Assembly: GCA_004835665.1 (NCBI GenBank)
Contig: RBKR01000001.1
Span: 1,364,001 to 1,428,000 of the forward strand
Reading direction: 5' to 3'
Source of the DNA: Phoma sp. XZ068
Taxonomy: Eukaryota > Ascomycota > Dothideomycetes > Pleosporales > Didymellaceae
DNA: 64,000 nucleotides
Of this stretch, positions 43,289-55,159 are shown piece by piece (within the stretch, counting starts at the first letter, position 1; every line of letters begins with the position of its first letter). A program made the translations under genes and the position numbers. The notes beneath the pieces were generated by a model. It saw only the letters and a program-made list of their open reading frames with translations. It was not told the DNA's origin and did no database searches.

Positions 43289-46200
43289 TCAGATTAAAAG
43301 ATTCTTCGTGAAACCCTCCAATGCTGCCCGGTATTGCTGGCTGTACTCGATAGCGATCTGTTGATTGTACCAATTGTGCCTAGCGTTGTGGTCCGCTACC
43401 AGATTATGCGCCAACTCGTGACAGTAGGTGAAAAACCAGCTGTCCAGAGCTCGCAGCCTGCCCTCTCGGTCATCAAAGTTGGGCGCGTGCAGTGTCATGA
43501 ACCAGGCCAGATTGAAGAACAGACTGCCGCTTAAGTTGAAAGCGACGGTGTTCGATTTCTTGTCCAGGAAGATGTTGACAGCCGCAGGGTTCACCTGGAA
43601 GATACCAGTCAAGCCGAAAATGAGGGGAAGAAAGCTTCTCAGCTGTGGCTGAAGATCTGCAGGCGGAGTAGCTTCATCGCGACCGTAGTAAATATCCACG
43701 TGCCTGCCATTGAACGGGACGGAGAATGCCTTGTGCAAGTTCTCCCATTGCTCACCGTTGCAGTAGCCGCCTCTGTCGAGCTCTGTCGGGTCCTGGTGGT
43801 GCTTGGTATTGATGTTTTGTTGCCCGGCTGGCCTGCATTCTTTAATCGCATTCTGGATGTTGGATTTCGTGGCTTGGATGTCCCGACTGATCTGAGGATC
43901 GTCGGTACCCTTGTTCTCAGGAGTCGGTGTTGGTGCGTTCTTGAAACCAAGTTTCTTTGCCCAGTTATTGATCAGACCGGTGTCCATTGACTGGCGATTG
44001 TTATGGTTGGCAAGCTCCATGGAGTTGTCTGGACTGTTGCCGAATGCACCAGGCATCTTGTTGGATTTCTCAGGAGTTGAAGGCCGTGCGTCATTTTCGG
44101 TGTCTCCTGCCTTGACGACAGCGGATTTTGCCTGTTCGGCCGCGCGTTGACGTTCCTCCTGCTCGTGATCTAGCTCTTGCTGCTTCGCAATACGAGCCTC
44201 GTGCTCCTTACGACGGAGGATACGCTCAACATTGATACCCTTCTGTTGCAATCTTCGTAGTGGTTCTGTCAGAATGCGCTCCAGAGCAATTGCATCGTTC
44301 TGCTTCGGTCGTGAAATTAACAACCTGACAAGTTCCTTCGATACTTCATACAGGTCGTACTTCGGTGTGATGCTCAAGACGTAGCCAGTAGCTCGCATCT
44401 TGAGGATGATGGCCGATTTCTTGGACGATGTTGCGACGTTGCGCTCTGCAAGCGAATAACGAATCGAGATATCGGATACGCAATGTACACTCAAATTCGA
44501 TGCAAGCCATTTTGCATCGTGCCGAATAGCCTTCGATGAGCCATCCCGTTCGTACTCGTGAAGAAATAGCCGGGCGCGTTCTAAGATGTCCTTGCGCAAA
44601 TGAATGGCAGGACTCTGATCGCGAGCTACAGCACCGATGGTCTGATTGGTCTTGACTAGGTCCGAGATCTTTGGGGCACCAAAGCGCGCATAGAATTCTT
44701 CAAGTACCTCTTCTTGTGGAGCCGCGATGATGTAGTCGCGGAACTTGGAGAGATGGTTGACATCGTCAATGATGACAATGTCTCTGGCGCTGTTCAACGA
44801 CCACTCACGATGTACACCTGGCTCGTCAAAGTCGTCCAGGTCATCGTCTGCGGCCTCGTCCTTATGGGAATCTTCCTTGATGTCCCTATATCCGAGCAGT
44901 ATTCTAGAAGCTACTAGCTTCTCAACCAGGGCCTTGTCCTTCCACAGCGCAGGTGCATGTTCAGCCAGCTTGCGGAGCAGATCGAGATATTTCTCTTGGC
45001 CAATGCTGTTGAGAAAGCGGGCTGGCTTGAAAGTCAGAAGTTCTGCTAGGTCACGAGTGCTAGGCTCGTGCTTCGCGCCGATCTTTAGCAGAAATGCTGT
45101 GGCTTCTGCACCGTAATGAACGTAGTCCAGAATACCTCGATACTCTTGATCATGGCCAACAAAAACGTGCTCTGGCGGATTGTAGTGGTGGATTCGCATC
45201 TCAGTCTTTCCAGTTTGTCGCTTTGAGCTGTCCTCAAAACCACTGCAGCTCGGATCGAGGTAGTATTTACGAAAGATGGGGACAATGTTGGCGGTTGACA
45301 GGCTGTTCATGAGTCCTCGAGACTGATCTAGCTCAGCTCCTCTACTAGCAAAGTAAGCAAACTGCATCTCCGCATCGCTTTTGCTTTTCGGTGGTGCCCT
45401 AAGCAGCTGTTGCACACATGGCGTAATCGCAGGGTCTCGCTTGACGCCAAGCTTTTCAGCATGAGGGCGAAGATCGGACCTCAGGATTGCGAAGCCCAAG
45501 CAAGCAGCATTCTCGTTCATGTAACATTGAAATGGCGCGACGAGATTCGGGAAGGGCGCCTGTTCTGTTGGCAGGATGGGAGCGGTGATTGCCGCGAATT
45601 TGGCTACTTCTGCACCGTAGTTGTTTTTGTAGTAATTTTGCAAGAAGTAATCCATGGCCAGAACGTAAAGCTGCTGGTCGCTTGCCAGCCCAGCACGATG
45701 CAAAATGTTCGCAATGGTGGTCGAGTCCGGCCATTGTTTTAATCCTAAGCGTAACAGGAGAGCCCCTTCCCGTAGATTGGGTTTGAACTCGAAAGGTATC
45801 TTGGCTTGCGTCAGACCGAGCGACAATATGGCTTGATCAGGAGCATAGAGCTCTGAGGCCTTGAACATCTGCCCCGGTTTGACAAGCCTTCCTTCACCCG
45901 GCAAGAAAGGTGTTTCCCGCAAGCGATCCAGGTCCTTCTTTGGTATCTCATCAATAACGGATGCAAAATACTTGATGAGATCCACATGGTTCCAAGATGC
46001 TTTGTCAGAGCCAGTGGCAGCATCGTTATTCCGCATTCTATCGAACACCATAGGTAGATCGATAGTCTTTCGGACACCCAACGCCAGCAGAAACTTCTCT
46101 TTTGAGCCAGCAAAAGGCTTCACTGTAGGCAGGTCATCGAACAACTTTACAGTGGAAAAGTACGATTCTTGTGGACGCCGCAACCCTACCTTGGTGGGCA

Positions 46201-48451
46201 TGATGGTATGTGGCGTTAAGATTTTCACAACAGTCTCCTTTGCGGTGCCGTCAAGTTGTTCCCAACATTTCGACGCCAGACTAAGCACTGACAACGCCAA
46301 AGTCTCAGACGTGGTAAAATCTGCAAGTTGCGGTTGTGTTGTGAGATGACGAAGCCAACGAACCATGGATAGCTCGATCCAGCCAAACATCTGCAGCTGC
46401 TTGGCTGTCATGTTTTTGGTAAACACGAAGGGTATTGTGTCGGACGGTAATGGTAACGTTGGTGTGATCCTTGCTGGATTTACGTAAGTGCTGATGTCTC
46501 CGAGGGCGAGGATCCTGCCTGAGTTCTTATCTGGTTGGACATCAATATTCGCCACGGTGTTCTCGAATAAACTGCGCGATCCGGGGATATCAATTTCGCC
46601 ATTCTCGAGCTTCTCACCACACCACCGTATGAACTCGCTCAACTCCTCCTCATTGAGGGCACGAGACTCTAGTCCTTGGCGAATATCCTGCATCGTGAGC
46701 TCAGTGATAAAGCCACGCCTATGTAAGCTGAGCATGAACGTGACTGCTTCAGTGGCTAGCTGCTGAGGTACCATGGGCACTTCGCCGAGGAAGCTCAATG
46801 TCTCCGCAGGCATGCGTACGTTCTTACTGGCCATAACACCCTTGGTCGAAAGAATTGCGATTGAGCGCTCCTTGGAGCAACTCCAGAAGGCTTCATCGAT
46901 CTTCTCACCAAGTGATGTCGAGGGATGAGAGGCATTCGCTGTGTATTGCTGCAAGGTGTAGCTAGCCCTAGGGACCAATGCGTCGACTGTTTTCGCCTTG
47001 ACGCTAGCCTGGATCTCTGCCATCTCGGAAACGTAAGATATGCGGCAAGCTAGACCAGCTACACGCAAGAGCTCGATATTCCATGTAGAGATGTATCGAG
47101 CATTCATGTCGACATTCTCACGCTCAACCGTCGGAATAAGTGATGGGGCTGATATATGGGCGAGGTAACCAGTTGTTTGAGCAGTTGGGAATCCGATAAA
47201 GATGCGCCCAGATTTCGTAGGTAGTACTTCCGCAAATATTTTCGCGGATAGTTCTGCAGTGCTACCAGAGCCAGTTGAGAGCATAGCGGATGGGTCCTGG
47301 TACGGCGATGTCAACAGCGCAATCTTCGTTGATTTGGGCGGCGACTTCTTCGTTGCTCGTTCAATTTCGGCAGCAAACTTCTGCGACACCTTCGTAGATG
47401 CTTCCACAGTATAGACCTGCAGGAAGATTGTGCCTTTGGATTCGCCTGCGATTGCTGAATCCGAGCTGAACTTCTCTGTTGATGCCGGCTTGACGACCTT
47501 TGAAGTGGGCTGCGGAGCTGGAGTTGAGAATTTTGAGAAGAAGCTCCTCAGTGTGGTGCCCGCATTGCGGACTTCCTGTTGTACCAGATCGGCAGCCCGT
47601 TTTGGAGGTAGCTGCGCTGAGGCCATCACATTCAGCCACTCCGCATCTATTTGAGAGTGTTGTCGAGTAACATGTGTTACGCGCATGAGACCACCCTCCG
47701 TCTCTGTTTTGAGACCAGGGGGCACTCGAATATCTTCAGGGGGTGAAATCTTCTTCGAGAAGGACGCAACCACGTAGTCATCTACATGCAATTCAATGCT
47801 CTCCAGTCCAACAAAGGTAAGACTAGTCGCCAAAAACTGACACAAGTTTGGTAGGTTGGGCAGTTTAGAAGGGCTGTAAGAAGGTGACGCCGGATTCGCT
47901 TGCCGATAGTCCAAAGAGAAAATGGTCATCGTTGTGTCGTGATCCGCCGGCACAGATGCTATCTTGGTGGAAAGCGTGTTGCCTTTCCAATAAAAGGCCA
48001 TGGTCTTGTCTCCAGAGACCACGAAAGGCTCGTCACAGTCTGCGAACACGCTGTAGAAGCCCACGCCAAAAGCACCGATCTTGGTCTCATCCGGATTGCC
48101 ATCTGCGATGCTCTTGAGCCGTTTCCAATCCGCGTCTGTGAACGGTTGACCGTTATTGGTCACCACGAGGCGCTTCAAAGTGTGGTTTTGAATGATATGT
48201 CTGAGAAGTACTGGGTCCTCGGCACCTTGAGGTGTTGGTATGCTTAACGAGGGGTCAGTCTCCAGTCTGATGGTGACGGTATTGGCTTTCGCGTCCGCAG
48301 CATTCTGGATTAACTCTCGTAATGTCGTGTGCTCGCTTGAGTATCGGGCTAGTACCTTGTCTATCAAAGCCCTGGTGTTGACCGTGACCTCGCTGTCGAA
48401 ACCATCGGCCATCGTCTGGTTGCGCAACCGCGCAAAGTCTATCGAAGCCAT
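43289..48451 (-). CDS. giant GHKL/HSP90-like ATPase protein (DUF3684-type, sacsin-related) with C-terminal HExxH motif
   Basis: This 1,720-residue protein comes from one uninterrupted frame. Residues 30-210 form an HSP90-like ATPase domain. The N-box is LRELIQNAADA (44-54, with Glu46, Asn50 and Asp53), then IADGNPDETKIGAFGVGFYS at 115-134 with its glycine-rich lid loop. This matches the sacsin/DUF3684-type proteins of fungi. The middle 1,100 residues are helical and unassigned. A coiled coil follows (RRKEHEARIAKQQELDHEQE region), then a disordered linker rich in Asn, Ser and Pro. The last 130 residues contain CHELAHNLVADHNARHNW, an HExxH zinc-protease-like motif with two further histidines. 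No function is established for this group that I can name with certainty; a chaperone-like role is inferred from the ATPase. It is divergent from TRS120. Confidence 0.8.
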   Translation of the reverse strand: MASIDFARLRNQTMADGFDSEVTVNTRALIDKVLARYSSEHTTLRELIQNAADAKANTVTIRLETDPSLSIPTPQGAEDPVLLRHIIQNHTLKRLVVTNNGQPFTDADWKRLKSIADGNPDETKIGAFGVGFYSVFADCDEPFVVSGDKTMAFYWKGNTLSTKIASVPADHDTTMTIFSLDYRQANPASPSYSPSKLPNLPNLCQFLATSLTFVGLESIELHVDDYVVASFSKKISPPEDIRVPPGLKTETEGGLMRVTHVTRQHSQIDAEWLNVMASAQLPPKRAADLVQQEVRNAGTTLRSFFSKFSTPAPQPTSKVVKPASTEKFSSDSAIAGESKGTIFLQVYTVEASTKVSQKFAAEIERATKKSPPKSTKIALLTSPYQDPSAMLSTGSGSTAELSAKIFAEVLPTKSGRIFIGFPTAQTTGYLAHISAPSLIPTVERENVDMNARYISTWNIELLRVAGLACRISYVSEMAEIQASVKAKTVDALVPRASYTLQQYTANASHPSTSLGEKIDEAFWSCSKERSIAILSTKGVMASKNVRMPAETLSFLGEVPMVPQQLATEAVTFMLSLHRRGFITELTMQDIRQGLESRALNEEELSEFIRWCGEKLENGEIDIPGSRSLFENTVANIDVQPDKNSGRILALGDISTYVNPARITPTLPLPSDTIPFVFTKNMTAKQLQMFGWIELSMVRWLRHLTTQPQLADFTTSETLALSVLSLASKCWEQLDGTAKETVVKILTPHTIMPTKVGLRRPQESYFSTVKLFDDLPTVKPFAGSKEKFLLALGVRKTIDLPMVFDRMRNNDAATGSDKASWNHVDLIKYFASVIDEIPKKDLDRLRETPFLPGEGRLVKPGQMFKASELYAPDQAILSLGLTQAKIPFEFKPNLREGALLLRLGLKQWPDSTTIANILHRAGLASDQQLYVLAMDYFLQNYYKNNYGAEVAKFAAITAPILPTEQAPFPNLVAPFQCYMNENAACLGFAILRSDLRPHAEKLGVKRDPAITPCVQQLLRAPPKSKSDAEMQFAYFASRGAELDQSRGLMNSLSTANIVPIFRKYYLDPSCSGFEDSSKRQTGKTEMRIHHYNPPEHVFVGHDQEYRGILDYVHYGAEATAFLLKIGAKHEPSTRDLAELLTFKPARFLNSIGQEKYLDLLRKLAEHAPALWKDKALVEKLVASRILLGYRDIKEDSHKDEAADDDLDDFDEPGVHREWSLNSARDIVIIDDVNHLSKFRDYIIAAPQEEVLEEFYARFGAPKISDLVKTNQTIGAVARDQSPAIHLRKDILERARLFLHEYERDGSSKAIRHDAKWLASNLSVHCVSDISIRYSLAERNVATSSKKSAIILKMRATGYVLSITPKYDLYEVSKELVRLLISRPKQNDAIALERILTEPLRRLQQKGINVERILRRKEHEARIAKQQELDHEQEERQRAAEQAKSAVVKAGDTENDARPSTPEKSNKMPGAFGNSPDNSMELANHNNRQSMDTGLINNWAKKLGFKNAPTPTPENKGTDDPQISRDIQATKSNIQNAIKECRPAGQQNINTKHHQDPTELDRGGYCNGEQWENLHKAFSVPFNGRHVDIYYGRDEATPPADLQPQLRSFLPLIFGLTGIFQVNPAAVNIFLDKKSNTVAFNLSGSLFFNLAWFMTLHAPNFDDREGRLRALDSWFFTYCHELAHNLVADHNARHNWYNQQIAIEYSQQYRAALEGFTKNLLI

Positions 48452-49061
48452 GATGAAAGTTCGATGTGCTGACCGTGAAATATTCTTCTACCTAAATGCG
48501 CAAACCGTGAACTCCAAATGGCAAGATCGTTGCCACAGAACAAATGCTAAAGCTGGGTCCAAGGCCAGACTGCTCCAGCAGGTGTTGACACAAAGTTCGG
48601 CAAAAGGGATGACTGCTATAAGGAAAGGGGTGTCGGCACGAAGTTGAGTGTAGAGGTTTCTTGTATCAGCCTGGCTGGCAATCCCCGGATTATTCCTTTG
48701 AGGTGCAAGCGTGGCTGTGGCGAGGAGGCGCGTCGAAACAGCAGGAAGGCGAAAGAAGCGCTATTACAAAGCCCCAGATGATGCTACGCTATGCAAGAGT
48801 GAAGCAAGAATGAAAGAGGCGCAAAGTGATGTAGTGTTCGTTACGATAGATGTTGTATTATTTGACACGGTGAGGGTGTTTCGCGCTAAGCGAACCAAAG
48901 TAGCTAGTGCCACAGCGGTCATGGCGTTGCACTGGCCAAACCTCGTTGTCCATTTACACCGAGCGGGATTGCGATGCATCGAAAGGCCAACAACGTCCTC
49001 GACATACGGTAGAATATATTATCCTCGGCCGCCAGGTCACGCGCCAGACTCCGATGTGGCG
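48452..49061. promoter_or_regulatory. divergent spacer between GHKL-ATPase gene and TRS120
   Basis: These 610 bp carry both promoters. In-frame codons continue upstream of TRS120, but no convincing start lies there. No named site is recognised. Confidence 0.45.
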
Positions 49062-52000
49062 ATGGCAGCCGAGCCCCTCTCTCCGATGGACTTCATCGCC
49101 CCTGCGCGCATCAAAGCGCAGCTTCTCCCAGTTGGCCGTATCAAACGTTCGCGCTTTTTAGCATTCGTCGACCTTCTGCGTCAGCAATCTCTTGTCCGAC
49201 TTGGAGATGTTAGCCCCGACCCTCGGCCAGACAGGAGTACGAACCCTTAACCCGCGCCTAAGGCCAGACAGTTACTGATCTTGGCGTCGTGCAGATATGT
49301 TCTCTCCTTTAGCATTTCCTAATGGAACACTTCTATATGACCTGTCCACATCACTGCCCTCAGCCTCGCAGTTGTCTTTATCACCTTTTGAGCAATTCCG
49401 CGAGCCACTTCTGGTGATTGGCGTTGCAGATGCGACTGAATATCCGTGGCTAGACAGGTCACGTGCTGATGAAGACAATCCGCCTGTCGAGCCAGCAGCC
49501 GATGATGAGGACGCACAGGAGTTGACCTCAGCAGCTGAAGATCTCCGAGAGCAGTTCCCAAAAGCATATCATCATTGTGTTATGGTTTTTGAATCCACAT
49601 CCCAGTCTCGGCATCCTCTGCTGCCTCAAGAGTCGCTGTTAGTACCTCTGATGGCACAACTGAAAACGACGACTTTGAAGACTATCATGTGCGATCTCAC
49701 TTCGACACTATTGGCAGAAATGACGACGCTCGCCCGATCGATGCAAGCTTTGCCAACCATTGCATCGCCCGCCTCACATAGCGGATCAGCAGACAATGCT
49801 CCTAGTTGGGCCAGTCCAGAATCTGGCACAGCACAGTTTCAAAGAAGAGCTTCACAAACGCCGATAGGAAGCAGGCCTGAATCGCCCGTGTCTGGTGCGC
49901 AACCAAAGGATTTGCATCGCATGTCACTGCCTGTGCTACCATCGTCATCCGGAGGACCTCTGTCGACAGACGATCCCAGAGCCGGCTCACCTTCCACGCA
50001 AGGAACTCGCACCCCTCCAACTACCTTTGATGAGATATCAGGCGTGAATACTCCAACTTCTCCACCTCGAAACAACACCTCTTCAAATAAACTGGCTAGA
50101 GATGCCAGCTCAGAGAGGGTGTCCATCCAAGGGTTTGGATCTGGTGGTGTTGGAGAGCGTGCGCGAAACAAAGGTCGAGGTCGAGTGAGCATCATTATCG
50201 GCTCCCTGTATATGTGCGCAGGACATTGGCACGAAGCTATGAGGGAGCTTACAGATGGTGCTACAAGAGCTCGAGCTTACAGTGATCACCTATGGCAAGC
50301 GAAAGCTCTCGAGAATATCATGGTGTGCTTGCTGTTATTTGCATGGTCGGGCATGGATTTTCAAGTCAGTCACTTGAATGTCAAGCTAAATTCAACGCTA
50401 ACGCGAGCAGATACCTCAAATATGCTTCCCCATTTACGATAAATCGTCTTCCAAATCACCCGACCACACGCCATCGAACAGCGTGTCTGACATGTCCGCA
50501 CCAGGACAGTCCTCTAGCCATGAAGTCGCTCTCGAAAGCCTCAACCATCTACTTCCCGACCTAGTAAACATGATTCTAAACATGTACAGTCGAGCGGCAA
50601 ACTTTGCAGGTGAAGCCATGCCGCCATTGGCGCTCTCGGAGTGTGTCATTAGATTCTCCAAGCTACTAGCCGCCATGAACCTTTCTGCCGGGTATCTTGA
50701 TTATGATGCGTTGCAGCACCTAGTTCGAAACACGCCATTTATACAAAAGCCAAGGTTATCAGTCCCGAGGTTGAGCGTTCACCCTACCCGAAATGACATC
50801 GCTACGATGTTATTCAGGGCTCTTCCTGGTCCAGTGGAGACGTCCGGAATGAATCCCACAGACCGAGTACTGGTACTGGCGGGTGTTGCATCTGTGCTGT
50901 CGTCTTTGGGCTTGCAGCGTAAGAAAGCAATTGTAATGAAAGAGTTCATCACATCATTAATACCGGGGTTGGTGCAAGCCCGAAAGATTGGGGCTGCAGA
51001 AATGGGTGTCCACCCTGCCGCTGGTCTCGCGGCACTCAACATGGTTGGTGGGCATCCATCCGGTGCTGGTGTTCTTAATCTTGGAGAAGCCGAAGTAGAG
51101 AACGGCATCGACGAGTTCCTTGGTCTGCTGGGGCGGATATACGGTATACCCAATTCGAAGGGCTCATTTTTTGACGCACCTGTTTCAGGAACACTGGACG
51201 CATCCCACGATGCGACTAGTCAGCGACTCATTGAACACATCCTGAAGATATCAACGTTGAAGTCATTTGGAAGCTTGAGCTTGAAGCTGGAGGTTCTGCG
51301 AATGTGTCTGAACTTCTGCGAAGCCTTGCCTGATTTCAATGGAGTCCTTCACTTTACCGCTCTGTTACTTCGCGTTGCTGGACCTGGCACAGCTCCAAGG
51401 CCGAACAGTACAGACGTGTTTGTGTCACTTCCGCGAGAAGAACAAGTCAGGTTGTTCTCAAACATATCGCGTACAGTTGCAGCGGCGAAGAAGCTTGGAT
51501 TGCAGCATATGGAGACCGAATACTGGGACGATTTCCTGCTCCGCGGGCTCTTCATTTTGGAGGAGCCTATACCTCTGCGTTTAACACATCATCGCCCTGC
51601 CGAACTACAGCTGGAAAAGTCTGAGAAAGCAGGTCCTTTTCTCCACAACCCATGGATGAAAAAGCCACAGACTGCCGCGACTGAGACCGTCCTTGTCGCC
51701 AACGAGGACTATCGATTTGTTCTAGCACTGCAAAACCCTTACGACTTCGAGCTTGAGGTGCAGTCCCTGAGAATCGCAGCGGATGGGATTGAGTTTGTTG
51801 GCAGAGAAGAACATTTCCTTTTGGGTCCTTATCGAACCCAGAAATTCCAGATCACTGGCAAAGCACTTTCGCCGGGCTCAATGAAAATCATTGGGTGCTA
51901 TATTAAAGTTATTGGCTGCCGGGAGCGCTTATTCCCCATCTTCCCGCAACCATGGAGGCCAACGAAGGAATCAAAGATGAAGCGGATAGGGCTTAAAGCT

Positions 52001-53686
52001 TGTCTAGGCGCACCGGCTTCTCGACCTTCGACTGCAGTCGACCCCACAATTGCAAAGCAGGCACCGTCTGCGCCCCAGCCGGAAACTTTGACCTTCAATG
52101 TTATCCATGATCAACCAATCATCGTTGTATCCAAGGTCTCGTTACCTCAATCAGCGCTTATGGTCCTTGAAGGAGAGCGCAAGCGATTCACAGTCACCGT
52201 CAAGAACACCTCCGCGACGACGGCAGTTGATTTTGTGCACATGACCTTCCAGGACTCTGCAACCACAGCCATGCAAGCAGCGATCACGGAGAAAGGTCTG
52301 CCTGCTGCCGAACTGCATGAGCTGGAGACGCAATTGGCACATTTCCCGTCCTTACATTGGTGCAGAGCTGATAGCGAAGAGTCCTTTGTTATTGCTCCTG
52401 GTGCGGAAGCCGAACTTGCTGTCGAAGTCGTTGGTCGCACTCGGCTGACAGATGCTGTCATCCAGATTGACTACGCTCACCTTGGCAAGCGGCGGTCGGA
52501 AGTGCAAGATCGATTCTTCACACGACAAGTGTCTGTACCCATATCGATCACAGTCAACGCAAGCGTTCAACTACAACGTCCAGACATAGTAGCTCTGTCC
52601 GACGACTTCGCATGGTCCAGTCAAAACGAACAGTCCGATGACAATATCACAACATTACCATCACCATCAGCCGCGCTCCTAGATAAGAACAGCACCCATT
52701 ATCAGACCTTCTTCCAACACATGCGCACTATCGGCTATGGCGACGAATACTGTCTCCTCCTTCTCGACCTTCGCAACTCCTGGCCAAACCCTCTCACCAT
52801 CACACTCCAGGTCCGCCCATCCCCATCCACCCCCAACGACACCGAGTCCGACAGTTGGGACAATGCCTACACCGTCACCGAGGTAATCCAACCTGGCCAC
52901 GTGCACCGCATTGCTATCGTCCTGCCCCGGATCTACCTCCCAGACCCACATGCCACCGTCCCCTCCCTCAACCCAGCAAACCAACGCCAATTCGTCGTCA
53001 GCACGTCCAAGATCTCGCCCGAGACCGAGCGCGCAAGCAGAGAAGCATTCTGGTACCGCCACACTATGCTACAGTTCGTACGTGGCAACTGGAAAGAAGA
53101 AGGAAGTGGACGACACGGTGACATCGAACTACGCGGAATACGATTCTCAAGCCGAATGGTCGAAGCCATCAAACTCGACGACCTGCAAGTCGAGATGGGT
53201 CTTGTTTCCGACTATCCAGGCGATAGCGAAACAGTGAAGCAGCTCGGCAGGCGCAAGTTCGAGGTCCGCGTCGACGACTTTCTCACGCTGAAAACAAGTG
53301 TCAAGAATCGCAGTCCCCACCCTATCTCGCCCTTGTTGAGACTGCAGCCGTATCTTGCGGGCTTGCCGCATAGTCTCGCGCTCGACCTTGATAAACGACT
53401 GTCCTGGACTGGCGTCCTGCAAGTCAAACTCCCTGTTATTCCACCTGGCGAGGCCGTGGAGTCTGAGTTGGGCATTGTGGCACTGTGTAGTGGGGAGTTT
53501 GAGGTTGGTGCTACGGTTGATGAGGCGGAGATTGTCAAGGCAGAGGGAGCAGTTGAAGGGGACGGAGCGAGGAAGAGGAGTAACACGCAGCTTTTGCAGG
53601 GAGGCGATGTATTGGGGGAGCCGAAGTTGAGGAGCTGGCATTTGAGGGAGCCATGTACGATTGTTGCGAGGAGAGGGGATGAGTGA
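49062..53686 (+). CDS. TRS120: TRAPP II subunit TRS120 (TRAPPC9)
   Basis: This large subunit of the TRAPPII complex is the exchange factor for Ypt31/Rab11 at the late Golgi. Three exons (49062-49236, 49295-50364, 50411-53686) give 1,506 residues. The first exon encodes the conserved start (PMDFIAPARIKAQLLPVGRI). The first intron joins PDR|NMFSPLAFPNG and the second MDFQ|IPQICFPIYDKS; both match the family. The N-terminal third is alpha-solenoid/TPR-like, broken by a Ser/Thr/Pro-rich insertion (about 200-320). The C-terminal half is beta-rich (immunoglobulin-like folds), as in other TRS120 proteins. The ATG at 49062 (MAAEPLSP) is chosen; the next Met (MDFIAP) is also possible. The last 250 bp of the coding strand turn from C-rich to G-rich. 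Confidence 0.94.
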
Positions 53687-53860
53687 GAGGAAGTAGAGGA
53701 GTAGGTAGTCATAGAATACAATTCTGTATATTGATGCTGCTATGTCACCTTGCTCGTATTCTCTCGAGTCTGAACTAGATACTCACAATCACCAACAAGA
53801 ATCAGCAAAAAGACCCAATCTGGCATGACCTACACAATGCGGGGAACACAACCCATCACC

Positions 53861-55159
53861 CTACTCATTCGCATCTGCATCTGCCACCAAAGGCATCAAG
53901 GTCAACGCCCGCATCCGCCTCTCCATATCCCCCAACTCCCTCACCACCTCCACCCTACCAACCCAATGCCCCCCATCAAGCCCCTCAACACCCATCCCCC
54001 ACCCCCTCAAATCAACCTCACACTCCCCAAAGACAACCTCCTCCAACGTCGCTGCCATCCCCGCATCCCTCACAACATCCGCCCACACACCCGGCAGCGC
54101 AACACACCTCCTAAACTCCAGCACCTCCAATCCAAACCCATGGAACTGAGAGAGAAAAGGCCTCAGCGGTATCTTAGGTAGTTCCACATCTACAATCGCC
54201 AGGTGCTGGATCCGCGTGCTCCGTCCACGGAATGCGAAGAATACGTTACCGAGACGTATCATTGACGCTGGTGGTATGGCGTGCAGAGTTACGTTGTGCA
54301 GGTATGTGGCGCATGCGGCGCGGATGACGGGTTGGAGGCCGGTGGATTGATAGGGGCCTGTGGGCATGAGGCCGGTGATGTGGATGTGATTGGCGAAGGT
54401 GGTCATTGTGGAGGTGGGGGAGAAGTGGATTGCGTTGGGGCCGAATAGGTGGGTGTATGCAGTGAGGAGTTGGTCGTTTAAGAGGCGGGGGTTTAAGTTT
54501 ATGCGTTGGGTATAGTCTAGGATTATACCCCGTGCGGAGAGGGAGAGGGCGAGGGTTAGTGTCATGGTGTGGCGGCAGTTGAGATCGTAGAGGATGCTTA
54601 GGGCGGACTCGAGGCTGTAAACTTGGGGGAGAGGGAGATGGAGAGCGTCTTGGTCTGGTGATTGGACGCCGTAGGCTGAGCGTAGGGGATCGAATTGCGT
54701 GGTGTCTTCCCAGTCTACCGTTGGATCTGGCGTGTCGTTAAATGGGAGCTGTGTGATTGTGATGTTTTCGATGTTTGGAAGTGCATTCAGACCGCTTACC
54801 AGTGTCTTGCGCATGTACGAGTATGCCCGTAGGTATATACAGGGTAATTGTACTTGGCTAGGTAGGAACGATTCTGCCAATTCCTTCAGTCCGTATGGTG
54901 TCAAGATATGGATAGTTACGTTCTTGACCTTCGCTAGCAGATGCTTCGAGGCGTAGTTATCCGCTATGAACTTTTCGAGGCGCTTCAGGCCAGCTTTCGA
55001 GCAAGTCACAACGATCGAGTCAAACGCATCGTTGAATTGATCCTGGGTTTTGGTTGCGAGTTGTTGATCAGTGTGTCGAAGAGCAATAGTGTCGTTGCGC
55101 GTGAGCGAGCCGCAGATATTGGCGATAAGCTCTCGAGGAAGATCGTTGAGATTCGCCAT
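53861..55159 (-). CDS. F-box-like protein of unknown target
   Basis: An intronless 432-residue frame. The N-terminus LNDLPRELIANICGSLTRND is a recognisable F-box start (residues about 4-40), which would link the protein to SKP1-cullin-F-box ubiquitin ligases. The rest shows irregular leucine-rich strands (LPNIENITITQLPF, RIQHLAIVDVELPKI, LEVLEFRRCVAL), typical of the substrate-facing part of fungal F-box proteins. The target is unknown. A GTG-led extension upstream is ignored because the ATG at 55159 has good context. The 3' 300 bp of the coding strand are extremely G-rich, while the middle is C-rich. It converges with TRS120, with 174 bp between stops. Confidence 0.7.
   Translation of the reverse strand: MANLNDLPRELIANICGSLTRNDTIALRHTDQQLATKTQDQFNDAFDSIVVTCSKAGLKRLEKFIADNYASKHLLAKVKNVTIHILTPYGLKELAESFLPSQVQLPCIYLRAYSYMRKTLVSGLNALPNIENITITQLPFNDTPDPTVDWEDTTQFDPLRSAYGVQSPDQDALHLPLPQVYSLESALSILYDLNCRHTMTLTLALSLSARGIILDYTQRINLNPRLLNDQLLTAYTHLFGPNAIHFSPTSTMTTFANHIHITGLMPTGPYQSTGLQPVIRAACATYLHNVTLHAIPPASMIRLGNVFFAFRGRSTRIQHLAIVDVELPKIPLRPFLSQFHGFGLEVLEFRRCVALPGVWADVVRDAGMAATLEEVVFGECEVDLRGWGMGVEGLDGGHWVGRVEVVRELGDMERRMRALTLMPLVADADANE

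Noticed and set aside
53825..54181. Plus-strand Pro/His-rich frame of 118 codons
   Set aside because: It is the complement of the G-rich 3' end of the F-box gene; its composition reflects the skew and not coding.
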